The translations under genes and the position numbers were made by a program. The notes under the pieces were generated by a model. It had not been told where the DNA came from. It saw only the letters and a list, made by a program, of their open reading frames with translations, and made no database searches. A stretch of 64,000 nucleotides of DNA from assembly GCA_964647485.1 (NCBI GenBank), contig CAZYHV010000004.1:139567-203566 (forward strand), written 5' to 3'. This stretch comes from FW021-bin31 sp964647485 (GTDB taxonomy: Bacteria > Bacteroidota > Bacteroidia > Chitinophagales > Chitinophagaceae). Positions 1-8,792 of the stretch are shown in pieces (the stretch's first letter is position 1; every line of letters begins with the position of its first letter).

Positions 1-384
1 AAAGGGAGTTTGAATACTACCTATAAAGCACGCAATCCCCAAGAAAACTTCCCGGGAAATGGAAACAGAAGTGGGGCTTCTTCATTTGGAAAAAAGTCTT
101 CCAATCGTCCCTCTTCAAAAGGATCCTCCAACAATAATATAGGAGCCAAAGCAGGTCGTCCTACCATAGTCAATCACAAACCTTCTTCCAACTTTCAGGC
201 AGATAATCCGGATCAGATTGAGACCGGCATGGAAGTAGAACATGCCAAATTTGGTTTTGGTAAAGTTTTAAAAACCGAAGGTAACCCTAAGAACAGGATG
301 GCCACTATCTTTTTTCAAAAGGCAGGTGAGAAAAAAATCATGCTGAATTATGCTCGGCTCATGATCGTGAAAAAGCAGGTGTAG
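1..384 (+). CDS. UvrD/PcrA-type DNA helicase, C-terminal tail (5' truncated)
   Basis: The reading frame is open from base 1 to the TAG at 382-384, so this is the 3' end of a longer gene. The first ~75 residues are a low-complexity Ser/Asn/Gly/Lys linker. The last ~50 residues, starting at GMEVEHAKFGFGKV, fit the small domain at the C-terminus of UvrD/PcrA/Rep superfamily 1 helicases (pattern G-x-x-V-x-H-x-x-F-G-x-G-x-V, then a beta strand and LMIV). That tail is thought to contact RNA polymerase or partner proteins. The helicase motifs themselves lie outside the window, so the assignment rests on this tail only. recX follows after 4 bases, which suggests cotranscription. Confidence 0.75.
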   Translation, partial: KGSLNTTYKARNPQENFPGNGNRSGASSFGKKSSNRPSSKGSSNNNIGAKAGRPTIVNHKPSSNFQADNPDQIETGMEVEHAKFGFGKVLKTEGNPKNRMATIFFQKAGEKKIMLNYARLMIVKKQV

Positions 385-388
385 TCCA

Positions 389-847
389 ATGGCAACGCCG
401 AAAGAAGCCCTGGAAAAACTAAAGCATTATTGTGCTTATCAGGATCGGTGTCACAAAGAGGTAGAACAAAAGTTATTCGACTTAAAAGTGTGGGGAGAGG
501 ATGCTGATAATATTATTTTTACCCTAATCCAAGAAAATTTTCTCAATGAAGAACGTTATGCACGCAGCTTCGTCCGAGGAAAATTTAAAATGAAGAAATG
601 GGGCAGAAACAAAATCCGTTACGCCTTAAAAAGGAATCAAATATCCGATTATTGTATCAAAAAAGGGTTGCGGGAAATTGAAGAAGACGATTATCTGAAA
701 ACATTAAAGGAGCTTGCAGAAAAAAAATATGACAGTCTAAAAAGGGAACAATATCTCCGTAGAAAATACAAGGTCAAGCAACATCTGGCTCGGAAAGGTT
801 ATGAATACGAGTTAATCAACCGGGTTTTGGAGGAAATAACAGCGTAA
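389..847 (+). CDS. recX: Regulatory protein RecX
   Basis: 152 aa, the usual length of RecX. It is all-helical and basic, with the RecX pattern of three-helix repeats: LKHYCAYQDRCHKEVEQKL near residues 11-29, the FLNEERYARSFVRGK block near 51-65, then KWGRNKIRYALKR. RecX binds the RecA filament and modulates its growth and ATPase. It starts 4 bp after the helicase stop, so the pair is probably one repair-related transcript. No recA is present in the window. Confidence 0.88.
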   Translation: MATPKEALEKLKHYCAYQDRCHKEVEQKLFDLKVWGEDADNIIFTLIQENFLNEERYARSFVRGKFKMKKWGRNKIRYALKRNQISDYCIKKGLREIEEDDYLKTLKELAEKKYDSLKREQYLRRKYKVKQHLARKGYEYELINRVLEEITA

Positions 848-954
848 AAATCTAACCCCAATTGCCCAAGCGGAACCATATTCATATAGCCTCTCTCTAT
901 CCTCTTTTACAACAAAAGCACGGTCAAGGGTTTTTATTTGCTTTTATTCCGGCA

Positions 955-1041
955 TTTTTGCACTATAACGGTGTATATTTACGTTGATTTTGCACTGTAG
1001 TAGTGCACGTTCTATAAAAAGTGCCCTATCACAGTGCAAAA
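955..1041. repeat. Cluster of TTTTGCACT inverted and direct repeats in the recX-nanA gap
   Basis: The 205-bp gap between the convergent recX and nanA genes holds three TTTTGCACT-type elements: TTTTTGCACT at 955-964, TTTTGCACTGT at 988-998 and its exact reverse complement ACAGTGCAAAA at 1031-1041. A short hairpin TGCACT-GTAGT-AGTGCA lies at 991-1007 inside the larger repeat. The 32-nt spacer and the lack of a T-run after the large arms argue against a standard terminator. It could be a protein-binding site or a decayed mobile-repeat end. No gene is seen in this gap. Confidence 0.5.
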
Positions 1042-1052
1042 CCGGTCAAAGA

Positions 1053-1991
1053 CTAGCGGGATTGGAAGGTATCAAAACCCAGGGCTTCGACCTCTTTCTG
1101 AAAAGCGGTCAATTCTTCTTCATTCATATTTCGAAAAGGCAGCCTAAATTCACCACAATCCAGCCCTATTAACCGCATATAAGCTTTCCCCACCGGATTA
1201 CCGCCATATTTTCCCAACAAGGTAATTACATCAATGGATTTCTGTTGTAATGCTCTGGCTTTCTTCAAATCATTCCGCTCAAAAGCTGCCATCAGTTCTA
1301 AATATAATGGAGCTGCATAGTTATAGGTACTCCCAACAGCTCCCTTTGCTCCCAACACTAAGGCTGATAACATATTTTCATCTCTCCCCCAAAGCATATC
1401 ATATTTTCCGTCTGCATAATGTAAACAGCTTAAAAAATCCATAAAATCCTCATGGGTATACTTAATTCCGGCAAAATTATCCAACTTCCCATCTATTTCT
1501 TTTAAAAGATCAAGCATGGGAAAATGAGCTCCGTTTAATACCGGAATATGGTAATAATAAAAAGGTAAATCCGGTACACTTCCGGCTATTTCCATACAAC
1601 AGGCGGCTAACTGTTGTACATTGGCGGGTTTAAAATAATAAGGAGCCGTCAATGCCACACCATACAATCCGGCATCTTTAGAATATTGAGCCAATTCTTT
1701 CCCTTCTCTCATGCTGGTGCCCGCCACCAAAGCCATGACTCTAAAATCAGCATCCTCCTTCGTGGCTTCTGCCCATGCCGTAATCATCTGCTTTTTTTCT
1801 TCCAAAGTTAGAGAGACCCCCTCCCCGGTAGAACCGATAATAAAAGCACCAATAACGCCATTTCTCTTTAATAATTGATAATATTCTGGAACGGCTTGGA
1901 GATGAAGACGCCCATCTTCTTTCATCGGCGTAAATGGAGCCGCTATTAATCCTTCTAATTTTTGCATTGTCATATTGTTGTATTGTTTCAT
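1053..1991 (-). CDS. nanA: N-acetylneuraminate lyase (sialic acid aldolase)
   Basis: 312 aa, a full-length DapA/NAL-family TIM barrel. It shows the substrate carboxylate-binding GSTGEG motif (residues 53-58), the YYYHIP tyrosine motif (catalytic Tyr about 147) and the Schiff-base lysine in GIKYTHEDF (Lys177). NAL enzymes cleave N-acetylneuraminate to N-acetylmannosamine and pyruvate in the cytoplasm. It is the last gene of the sialic-acid locus, 42 bp after the SGNH-GH20 gene, and has no signal peptide. DapA (dihydrodipicolinate synthase) is the main alternative, but the sialidase context and the length favour the lyase. A Met at residue 7 or 9 could also be the start. Confidence 0.9.
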   Translation of the reverse strand: MKQYNNMTMQKLEGLIAAPFTPMKEDGRLHLQAVPEYYQLLKRNGVIGAFIIGSTGEGVSLTLEEKKQMITAWAEATKEDADFRVMALVAGTSMREGKELAQYSKDAGLYGVALTAPYYFKPANVQQLAACCMEIAGSVPDLPFYYYHIPVLNGAHFPMLDLLKEIDGKLDNFAGIKYTHEDFMDFLSCLHYADGKYDMLWGRDENMLSALVLGAKGAVGSTYNYAAPLYLELMAAFERNDLKKARALQQKSIDVITLLGKYGGNPVGKAYMRLIGLDCGEFRLPFRNMNEEELTAFQKEVEALGFDTFQSR

Positions 1992-2033
1992 TATTATCTC
2001 TTTTAATGGTTTTCTTGTAATGGGTTAAATGGA

Positions 2034-4709
2034 TTATTTTATTCTTATTACGGTAAATTCCCACTTTACTTTTTGTTGCCAGTTGGCGCCCTGAAAGCTT
2101 TCTACCGGAGCTTTGACCAATATCGAATTCCATCCTTTTTTAAGAGGGACTTTGGTGGGAGAGCGACTGACATAGGTTTCATCTTCAATGGGGTCTTCTT
2201 GTGAGCCATTGTTTCTGCCCGGATAAGTCCAATGTGGCGGAGAAATAATTTTCCCGTTTATCCATAATTTGCTGCCTCTATAGTCCCAGTCTCCTTCTTT
2301 GGGCGTTCTCACTGCATAGGAGCGAGAGGGATCATAGAAGCCAATCCAAAAATAGCCGGTAGTATCTGACGGACTGTATATTCTTCTATAAGCATAATAG
2401 GTGGTATTGGGTTGGGGATTTTTTAATACGCCCGAAATAACAGGATCAAAAAAGTGCCGCAGCCAGATGGTTGCTCCATTTACCTCTTTGTTAGCCGTAG
2501 AATCCGCTATGCTCTGCATCCTGCGTTCCGGCCAAAACTTGGCATCCCTCTTTCCTTTATTATCAAAAGGACCAAATAGCTGCCAATGAATATTTGTTTG
2601 TTTGAAATAAGGGAAAGGTTTGTTCTGAAAGAACGCCTTCTTTTGATCTAAAAGACGAGACTCAAATTCTTTAAATTGTTGAAACCGGTCTTCCGAATCT
2701 TTTCCCAGGGCGGTAGAAAGACCTTTAATCCCACCTCCACACCAGCTGCGTTCTGCCATGGCCAGCATGGCCGGATAGGCCGCATTCATCTGTAAAATAT
2801 CTTCTTCGTTTTTTGCCCGATCATCATTCCATAAACAGATTTCTCCACCAAGGATTGACGTATCACCATAATTAACATCCCCAATTTGCTTATTATATAT
2901 TAGCGGTATACCACTCAGTGGGTCTTTATGATTAAGGTAAACACCCCGGGAATCTATATATCGAATCACTTCTTTTGCTTGTGAATCCGGTTGCTCACTT
3001 TGCCACAATTGACGGATGGTATTCGCATCATAATTTCCTCCCGGAGCCCATCCGATGGTTTCTTTGCCCTGATTATGAATCAAATGAACCATTTCAGGAA
3101 TAAAGTCCTGGTTGGTAACCTCTACCTCATCGGCTCCAATATGGAGATAAGGAATGTCGTAGGTAGTATCCACTTCAGTAAGGATCTTTTTCATTATTTT
3201 TAATCCGGAATCACTTTGCATATCCACACCCATCGCCCGTTGAAAAGCGGCACTATGTCCAGGCATGTCTATTTCGGGAACCAATGTAATATAGCGGTCT
3301 TTACAATATTGAATCAGATTATGCATCTCCTGAATCGTGTAATATTGTCCCTTATTTCGCGTCATAAACTTCCCTTTAGTAAGTTGGGGATATCTTTTTA
3401 TTTGTAGCCGCCAGGCAACATCTTCTGTCAAATGAAAATGGAAAATATTCAGCTTATAATGTGCCATCACATCAATCTGCCGTTTTAATTGAGACATAGA
3501 CTGATAATTCCTTCCGACATCTACCATATAGCCCCGCCAGGAAAATGCCGGCCAGTCTTTAATGTTTACCGCATCTACAAAAGCCCCATCCCTCATAAGC
3601 TGCCGTAAAGTCTGTATCCCATTAAAAACACCATGCGGTCGATTTCCGATAATTACAATTTGATCTGGATCAACATGCAATTTATAGGCTTCCTCCGGAA
3701 AGCGAGGAACGTCAACCGACCCAAGTCTTAAGATAATATGTGGTATTCCGGAACGAGCGTGTGTCCTCAGATGGACATTCAAGCCTTTTTTCCGAAGCTT
3801 CCTAATTAATGCTTTAGCCGTTTTTGTCAATGCGGTATCCTCCACAATGATATCATGGAGCTGATAAAGAGGGAATTCCCCAGATCGCCAAGATAAGTTT
3901 CTAGGCTTCGGGATAATAGCGGGTTTCTCATTTAAGTCATATACATATGGGTAAATAATATGCTTCCACATCATATATCCGGCGCCCAAAAGATGCAAAC
4001 CATCATTGGTATACTTCAGATTGAGATTCCCATTTCCATCTTTCAAACCATCATAAACATCAATATAGGTATAATCATAAGTCCGAACTGCTTTTTTTAA
4101 CTTCTGGTTGATGTACCTTATCTGCCTCCTTTTATTCGTGTGGTTTGGAAATTTTCCCGGTTTTTTGTTAACCGGGAAAATACTCTGTACATATATTTCT
4201 GTTCCGGGAGTATATTGATGCATCAAAGATACAATCCGATATATTCGATGGATAATCGTGTCCGGTGTAATTCCGGCGGCCAAATCATTGGTTCCTATCA
4301 AAAGAAAAACCTTTTTCGGTTGTCTTTTGATAATCTCCTCCAGTCGGTTTAAAACGCCTTTGGTTACATCTCCGCTAATTCCTCTATTTATAATATGCGG
4401 ATCCTGAAACAACTCACTCCAAGAGCCGCCGTCTGTAATACTGTTTCCCAGAAAGATCGTTTCCCCTTTTTTTACCGGTAAAAGGTGGAATTGGCTCACT
4501 TTCTGATGATAATAGGTAGAAAACTGATCCTCCGGATAATGAGGAAGGGGGGATTGTGCAAAAGAACAGCACGAAAATCCCAAAAATAAAAAAAGGATAC
4601 CCATCTTCGTCAGAAGGTTTTTATAATCCTTTTCCTTGAAGATACCTACAATGCTTTCGCTCCTCTTATTTCTCACAAAAGGCTGATTATTTCGCATTCT
4701 CTTTTGCAC
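2034..4709 (-). CDS. Secreted fusion: SGNH/GDSL esterase + GH20 beta-N-acetylhexosaminidase
   Basis: 891 aa in one uninterrupted frame. A hydrophobic signal segment ends near residue 51 (FSCCSFAQ). Residues ~80-255 are an SGNH hydrolase: FLGNSITDGG (nucleophile Ser90), GTND (139-142) and the Asp/His pair in NDGLHLLG (Asp236, His239). Residues ~270-390 look like the GH20 N-terminal alpha/beta domain, and ~391-700 the GH20 barrel, with the catalytic Asp-Glu pair in HIGADEVE (527-528). The rest is a beta-rich C-terminal module. GH20 enzymes release terminal beta-GlcNAc/GalNAc. The SGNH part may be a sialate O-acetylesterase (inference from context). Met36 (base 4604) is an alternative start, directly before the hydrophobic segment. 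The gene begins 7 bp after the sialidase stop. Confidence 0.88.
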   Translation of the reverse strand: MQKRMRNNQPFVRNKRSESIVGIFKEKDYKNLLTKMGILFLFLGFSCCSFAQSPLPHYPEDQFSTYYHQKVSQFHLLPVKKGETIFLGNSITDGGSWSELFQDPHIINRGISGDVTKGVLNRLEEIIKRQPKKVFLLIGTNDLAAGITPDTIIHRIYRIVSLMHQYTPGTEIYVQSIFPVNKKPGKFPNHTNKRRQIRYINQKLKKAVRTYDYTYIDVYDGLKDGNGNLNLKYTNDGLHLLGAGYMMWKHIIYPYVYDLNEKPAIIPKPRNLSWRSGEFPLYQLHDIIVEDTALTKTAKALIRKLRKKGLNVHLRTHARSGIPHIILRLGSVDVPRFPEEAYKLHVDPDQIVIIGNRPHGVFNGIQTLRQLMRDGAFVDAVNIKDWPAFSWRGYMVDVGRNYQSMSQLKRQIDVMAHYKLNIFHFHLTEDVAWRLQIKRYPQLTKGKFMTRNKGQYYTIQEMHNLIQYCKDRYITLVPEIDMPGHSAAFQRAMGVDMQSDSGLKIMKKILTEVDTTYDIPYLHIGADEVEVTNQDFIPEMVHLIHNQGKETIGWAPGGNYDANTIRQLWQSEQPDSQAKEVIRYIDSRGVYLNHKDPLSGIPLIYNKQIGDVNYGDTSILGGEICLWNDDRAKNEEDILQMNAAYPAMLAMAERSWCGGGIKGLSTALGKDSEDRFQQFKEFESRLLDQKKAFFQNKPFPYFKQTNIHWQLFGPFDNKGKRDAKFWPERRMQSIADSTANKEVNGATIWLRHFFDPVISGVLKNPQPNTTYYAYRRIYSPSDTTGYFWIGFYDPSRSYAVRTPKEGDWDYRGSKLWINGKIISPPHWTYPGRNNGSQEDPIEDETYVSRSPTKVPLKKGWNSILVKAPVESFQGANWQQKVKWEFTVIRIK

Positions 4710-4716
4710 TCTTATT

Positions 4717-5838
4717 CTACTTTTTCCACTTTATTTTCTTAAATACAATTTGAGAATACCCCTTTCGCTCATATAAAACCCCTATCCTATGGTTACTCAC
4801 CTTTACGATATCCGAATAGGCCGTACTTTCTCCTTTCTTATCTACCAAATAGCTTTTTGGCCAGGTTTTTCCGGCATCAAAACTGATTCTTAACGTCAAG
4901 TCTACCCGATCTGTAGGACTGGCAGCATTACAAAAAGCTAAATATTTTTTGTGTTTTTCACCTCCAATATTCAAGATACTTCCTTGATTTACCGGATCCG
5001 GAAGTTGCGAATCGTAGTATGTTGTATCCCAAGATTGTCCACCATCACTGCTGATAGAAATAATCCGTTCTCTCGGAGAACCGGCTTGATTACGAGTATT
5101 AAGCATCAACCCATTTCCGGGAAGTTCTGCGGCAGCGTTCTCATTACTTCCCAGGAAGGAAACATTCTCACTCAAATGAAAAGTTTTCCCGTGGTCATCC
5201 GTATAATAACCATGTGCCTGATAATCTTTGAAATGCGGCTGTGGGTCTCCTTTTGAATGATTGGCCGCTACATAAATCCTTCCTTTATATTTGCCCCATC
5301 GAAATTGCATAGCATGTCCTGGCGTATTGGCATAAGCACGCCATGCCTTTTTCTTTACTTGAGCAGTAATATTGACAGGCTGTGACCAGGTCTCCCCACC
5401 GTCTGTAGAGGTTTTATACCAAACTTTCCGATGTCCTTTTCCTTGCCTGAGGGCTCCTTCAGACACATCCCCCGTATTGTAAAATAAAAAAACACGCCCT
5501 TCGGGATACTTTGGATCCGTTAAGTCAACTACAGGTGCGGCATTCCCCGCCTGCAAGGTATCATTCCTCGCAACGACTTTTAAACTAGACCAGCTTTCCC
5601 CGTTATCCGTACTTCTTTTCATTACAATATTAACATGTCCGAAATCACCTGCTCCATTGACTCTACCTTCTGCAAAGGCCAATAAATCTTTATTGGGCAA
5701 TCGAATAATTGCCGGAATCCTAAAACTCTTATATCCATCGTGCCCGGATTCAAAAACCGGAACCGCTTTCTTATCCTGACCTTTCGTTAATGAACTCAAA
5801 CAAAAGACGGCTAGTAATAATAAAGATAGTTTTTTCAT
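4717..5838 (-). CDS. Secreted exo-alpha-sialidase (GH33/BNR)
   Basis: 373 aa. A signal peptide covers residues 1-20 (MKKLSLLLLAVFCLSSLTKG), with no lipobox. The mature protein is a sialidase six-bladed propeller: the FRIP motif at 39-42 supplies the first active-site Arg, and five Asp-box repeats follow (STDNGESW, STDGGETW, TDDHGKTF, SSDGGQSW, SFDAGKTW). The NAAAELP segment gives the Glu partner, NTRNQ and LTLRISFD give the second and third Arg, and AYSDI the nucleophilic Tyr. It removes terminal sialic acid in the periplasm or outside the cell. It is tightly linked to the SGNH-GH20 gene and has its own promoter and operator upstream. Confidence 0.92.
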   Translation of the reverse strand: MKKLSLLLLAVFCLSSLTKGQDKKAVPVFESGHDGYKSFRIPAIIRLPNKDLLAFAEGRVNGAGDFGHVNIVMKRSTDNGESWSSLKVVARNDTLQAGNAAPVVDLTDPKYPEGRVFLFYNTGDVSEGALRQGKGHRKVWYKTSTDGGETWSQPVNITAQVKKKAWRAYANTPGHAMQFRWGKYKGRIYVAANHSKGDPQPHFKDYQAHGYYTDDHGKTFHLSENVSFLGSNENAAAELPGNGLMLNTRNQAGSPRERIISISSDGGQSWDTTYYDSQLPDPVNQGSILNIGGEKHKKYLAFCNAASPTDRVDLTLRISFDAGKTWPKSYLVDKKGESTAYSDIVKVSNHRIGVLYERKGYSQIVFKKIKWKK

Positions 5839-6134
5839 TTTTTCTTCTTTTATAACCCTTTACCCAATTTATAGGAGAAGGAAAATCCTCTTCCATATTC
5901 CTACCGAAAGACCCGGTTCTATCCCTCTGATACATTCTCAAATAAAAGAAAACCTATCATAGTATCAGGCGGCAGTGGAAATCTTCTCTAAGACATAATA
6001 AGAATAGGTAAAAAGTTTCATTAACCCAAATTCCATTGTATTATGTCTTACAAATATACAGAAAATAAAGAAAATCTCCTCTCTTTTTATTTTAAAATAA
6101 TCCTCTGTTAATGTACTTTTTAGTATTTCTTTAT
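5839..6134 (-). promoter_or_regulatory. Sialidase promoter, two operator-like sites and a ~200-nt leader
   Basis: On the minus strand a perfect Bacteroidota -7 box TATATTTG lies at 6051-6058. Directly overlapping it is the operator-like element read on the plus strand as GTATTATGTCTTACAAA (6038-6054), with a GT-CTT-AC core. A second copy of the same 12 bases in inverse orientation (TAAGACATAATA, 5989-6000) makes a perfect inverted repeat with 6039-6050, 38 bp between arms. No clear -33 TTTG is visible. The predicted transcript would have a leader of about 200 nt before the sialidase ATG; no ORF or known riboswitch is recognised in it. Confidence 0.55.
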
Positions 6135-8519
6135 TTAGAAATCTACATCCAACTGGTCTTCTCCTCTCGTTAAATATTTTAAATCAAATCGATCAAAAAT
6201 GATCTTACCATGGTTGGTCTCAAAGGCCAGTGCTATTGTCCCATCATTGAGTACCGTAATGGTAGAATAGGCTCCATATTGGCTCATTTGTTCAGCATAT
6301 TTCCATGTTTGACCTCCATCATAGCTCAACTTCACCGTCATCATTGACCTAGAAGAACTTGCACAATTAGAGAATAATAGGCGGTTTGTCGTAAATCCAT
6401 CCTTTTTTTGTGTATAGGCGACAATACCCGCATTACAGGCAGGATCGATAAGATTATCATCATAATTGAAGTCCCAGGAAGCTCCGCCATCAGTGCTTCT
6501 GAATATACGTCTTCCTCCTCCATGGCTATAATCTCTTGCATTTACCATCAAAGATCCATTATTGAGTTCTACTACTTTGGCTTCATCTCCACCGGCTAGC
6601 AATTCATCTTTCATATTCCAGGAAGATCCATGATCATCACTATAAACAAGATAATCTCCTTCGCCCACATGATTCAAAACAAACATTAATTTCCCTTCGC
6701 GGGTATATAATCCATGACCTGAAGCAATGAATTTAAAGCCATTATTCCATTTTCCGTCTAAGATATCATCAGTTTTATCGACGGGTCCTGTCCAGGATTT
6801 TCCATTATCCGTGCTCTTATACATGTATAGAAGGTGATCTCCTTGATCTCCGACATAAGAACCAAACACAAAAATATCTCCGGTTTGACCATCTACCACA
6901 ATGGCCGGATCAGAAACCCCTCCGTCCGGAGCACCACCAATTGGTTCCATATCTGACCAGCTTTCTCCATTATCAGTACTTCTCTTTATTACCAGACTAA
7001 TATTGGAGTTCCCGCCCACATCAGAATTGCTTCCAACTCTCTTGTCGGCAACCAACAGCAAATCCCCATTCGCAGCAACAGCCAATCCTGGACAGCGATA
7101 ATGATCTTCATCCGCATTTTCAAAAAGCGTTTTGTGTACTAAGAGGTTATAAGGATTCGGTGCGGTCGGTTCTCCTTGTTTTGCTCCGTTAATAAGCACC
7201 CCCTCATAATTTCCTGTCAGACCATGAAAGAGGTCTCCATCTTGTTTTTCAAAATCCCATCCCGCAATTAGATGATTTTTATCTGTAGGCACTTCAATAT
7301 CAGCAGCATCTGCATACACCTCTTCCTTATTCAATGCTTTGTTCCAAAAATGTAAGTCATCGATATAACCACCAAAATTCCAATTCGCATCCTCTTTTGT
7401 AAAATCACCCACGAAAAAATTCTCTTTCATATTCAATCCGGCAAAAGAAGCATTTTCTTCTACAACACCTTCTTTCTGTCCATCCAAATAAATATAACTT
7501 TCTTCCTCCTCTGCATTATAAACCAAAACCACATGATGCCACTTCCCATCTTTCACAGAGGTGGTCGTCACATTTTGCGCAGCACTTCCCGAACCCCCCA
7601 ACGGTCCCTCTCTCAAAGCCGTTCCTTCTTTATCCACCAAAAACCAGCCCAACTGACCATCTTGTGCATTCCTATCAATCACCAGCCCGATATAAGCCGT
7701 TCCATTACTCCAATATAGCACCCGTGGTTGTGTGGTTCCGGCTCCCGGGAGGTCTTTCATTTTCAATGAAATAGAAAAAGATTGTTCTGCAGGTAATTCC
7801 AAAGGATCCTCTCCCTGAAGATACATTAAATCTCCTTTCCCTCCATCGGAAAGATCCAAAAAGTGACCTGCCGTATCTATGGTCATTGCTGCCGTCGTAT
7901 CTATATGAAGGTCAATTCCCTTCTGAATGACTTTTATTGTTTTAGATGCGTAGGAAGTCACTACCTTCATTGTTGCCGAACGAGGGGTTTGGGAATCATT
8001 TTCTGTTGCATCCACCATAACTTTGGTAATTCCTGAACCTTCTTTTTCAGATAGCGAAATCCAATCCGGCACGTCAGTAATCGTCCAATCGTTAATGGTA
8101 ATAATTTCAAATGAGTCTTTAAAAGCCATATAGCTTGTATCTATTTCTGTTCTCGATAAACTCAAGGAATGTTTTCCTGCCTGAACTACTCTAATTTTTT
8201 GGGTAAAACGTCCTGACTCAAGCGTCAATTTCACTTCACGCTGACCTGCCGAAGTATTCTCTTCCACATCAATAATAATATTCTCATTCCCCGAACCACT
8301 CTTTGGGCTAAAGGAAAGCCATTCCACACTATCCGGCTTGGAAATGGTCCAATCCCGACCGGTCTGTATCGCTATTGTATCACTGAAAGCAGATGCCTCC
8401 CCACTAATAGAAGTCTTTGACACCTGAATACGTGCAGCAGAGTAATTCGGTAATTTCTCTTTCACACAAGAAAACAAAATCAACACTAAAGGGGCAAGTA
8501 AGAGTAATAGTTTTTTCAT
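6135..8519 (-). CDS. Surface lipoprotein with two BACON domains, LamG domain and sialidase domain
   Basis: The start is set at the ATG of 8519 because it puts the lipoprotein signal first (MKKLLLLLAPLVLILFSC); an upstream in-frame ATG at 8564 would add 15 residues that overlap the promoter. Domains, numbered from 8564: lipobox Cys33; two tandem BACON domains at ~45-130 and ~131-216 (each ending in a VxQxG-like strand); a LamG/concanavalin-type fold at ~240-440; and a sialidase propeller at ~470-800 with five Asp boxes (STDNGESW, STDNGKSW, SDDHGSSW, STDGGASW, SYDGGQTW). The usual FRIP is YRCPG here (Arg490). It probably acts at the cell surface next to SusC/D, with BACON and LamG parts holding glycan. 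Confidence 0.88.
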   Translation of the reverse strand: MKKLLLLLAPLVLILFSCVKEKLPNYSAARIQVSKTSISGEASAFSDTIAIQTGRDWTISKPDSVEWLSFSPKSGSGNENIIIDVEENTSAGQREVKLTLESGRFTQKIRVVQAGKHSLSLSRTEIDTSYMAFKDSFEIITINDWTITDVPDWISLSEKEGSGITKVMVDATENDSQTPRSATMKVVTSYASKTIKVIQKGIDLHIDTTAAMTIDTAGHFLDLSDGGKGDLMYLQGEDPLELPAEQSFSISLKMKDLPGAGTTQPRVLYWSNGTAYIGLVIDRNAQDGQLGWFLVDKEGTALREGPLGGSGSAAQNVTTTSVKDGKWHHVVLVYNAEEEESYIYLDGQKEGVVEENASFAGLNMKENFFVGDFTKEDANWNFGGYIDDLHFWNKALNKEEVYADAADIEVPTDKNHLIAGWDFEKQDGDLFHGLTGNYEGVLINGAKQGEPTAPNPYNLLVHKTLFENADEDHYRCPGLAVAANGDLLLVADKRVGSNSDVGGNSNISLVIKRSTDNGESWSDMEPIGGAPDGGVSDPAIVVDGQTGDIFVFGSYVGDQGDHLLYMYKSTDNGKSWTGPVDKTDDILDGKWNNGFKFIASGHGLYTREGKLMFVLNHVGEGDYLVYSDDHGSSWNMKDELLAGGDEAKVVELNNGSLMVNARDYSHGGGRRIFRSTDGGASWDFNYDDNLIDPACNAGIVAYTQKKDGFTTNRLLFSNCASSSRSMMTVKLSYDGGQTWKYAEQMSQYGAYSTITVLNDGTIALAFETNHGKIIFDRFDLKYLTRGEDQLDVDF

Positions 8520-8548
8520 AACATTTTGTAATTTAGTATTATTAGCTT

Positions 8549-8593
8549 GTATTATGTTAGACAAATATAAGAAAATATAAGATTCTTTTCAAA
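8549..8593 (-). promoter_or_regulatory. Promoter and overlapping operator of the BACON-sialidase gene
   Basis: Minus strand: -33 TTTG (8590-8593), a 20-bp spacer, then a perfect -7 TATATTTG (8562-8569). The operator-like element, read on the plus strand as GTATTATGTTAGACAAA (8549-8565), overlaps the last bases of the -7 box, with a GT-TAG-AC core. Binding there would block RNA polymerase. The arrangement is nearly identical to that before the second sialidase. Confidence 0.65.
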
Positions 8594-8792
8594 TGTTTTG
8601 ATATCAACAAATCCCTTCTCTTTTTTACATCAACAGCAATACACTTTCCGGGAATCAAAAGACCCTCTCTTTGGTTCATTTGAGTAAAGAAGGGAGGATG
8701 ATTACCCCCTAAACATCTTAAATATAGTTTTAACCTTTATAAGACTAGAGGTATATTTCTTCATTCTGTAACATCACCATCAATATAAAGTA

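Noticed and set aside
1747..2133. Minus-strand open frame overlapping the nanA start
   Set aside because: It lies in another frame of nanA and the end of the SGNH-GH20 gene, with no recognisable domain; nanA is clearly the real gene.
5839..6134. Riboswitch in the long sialidase leader
   Set aside because: No known aptamer pattern is visible; the paired repeats match the DNA operator motif of the locus, which is the simpler explanation.
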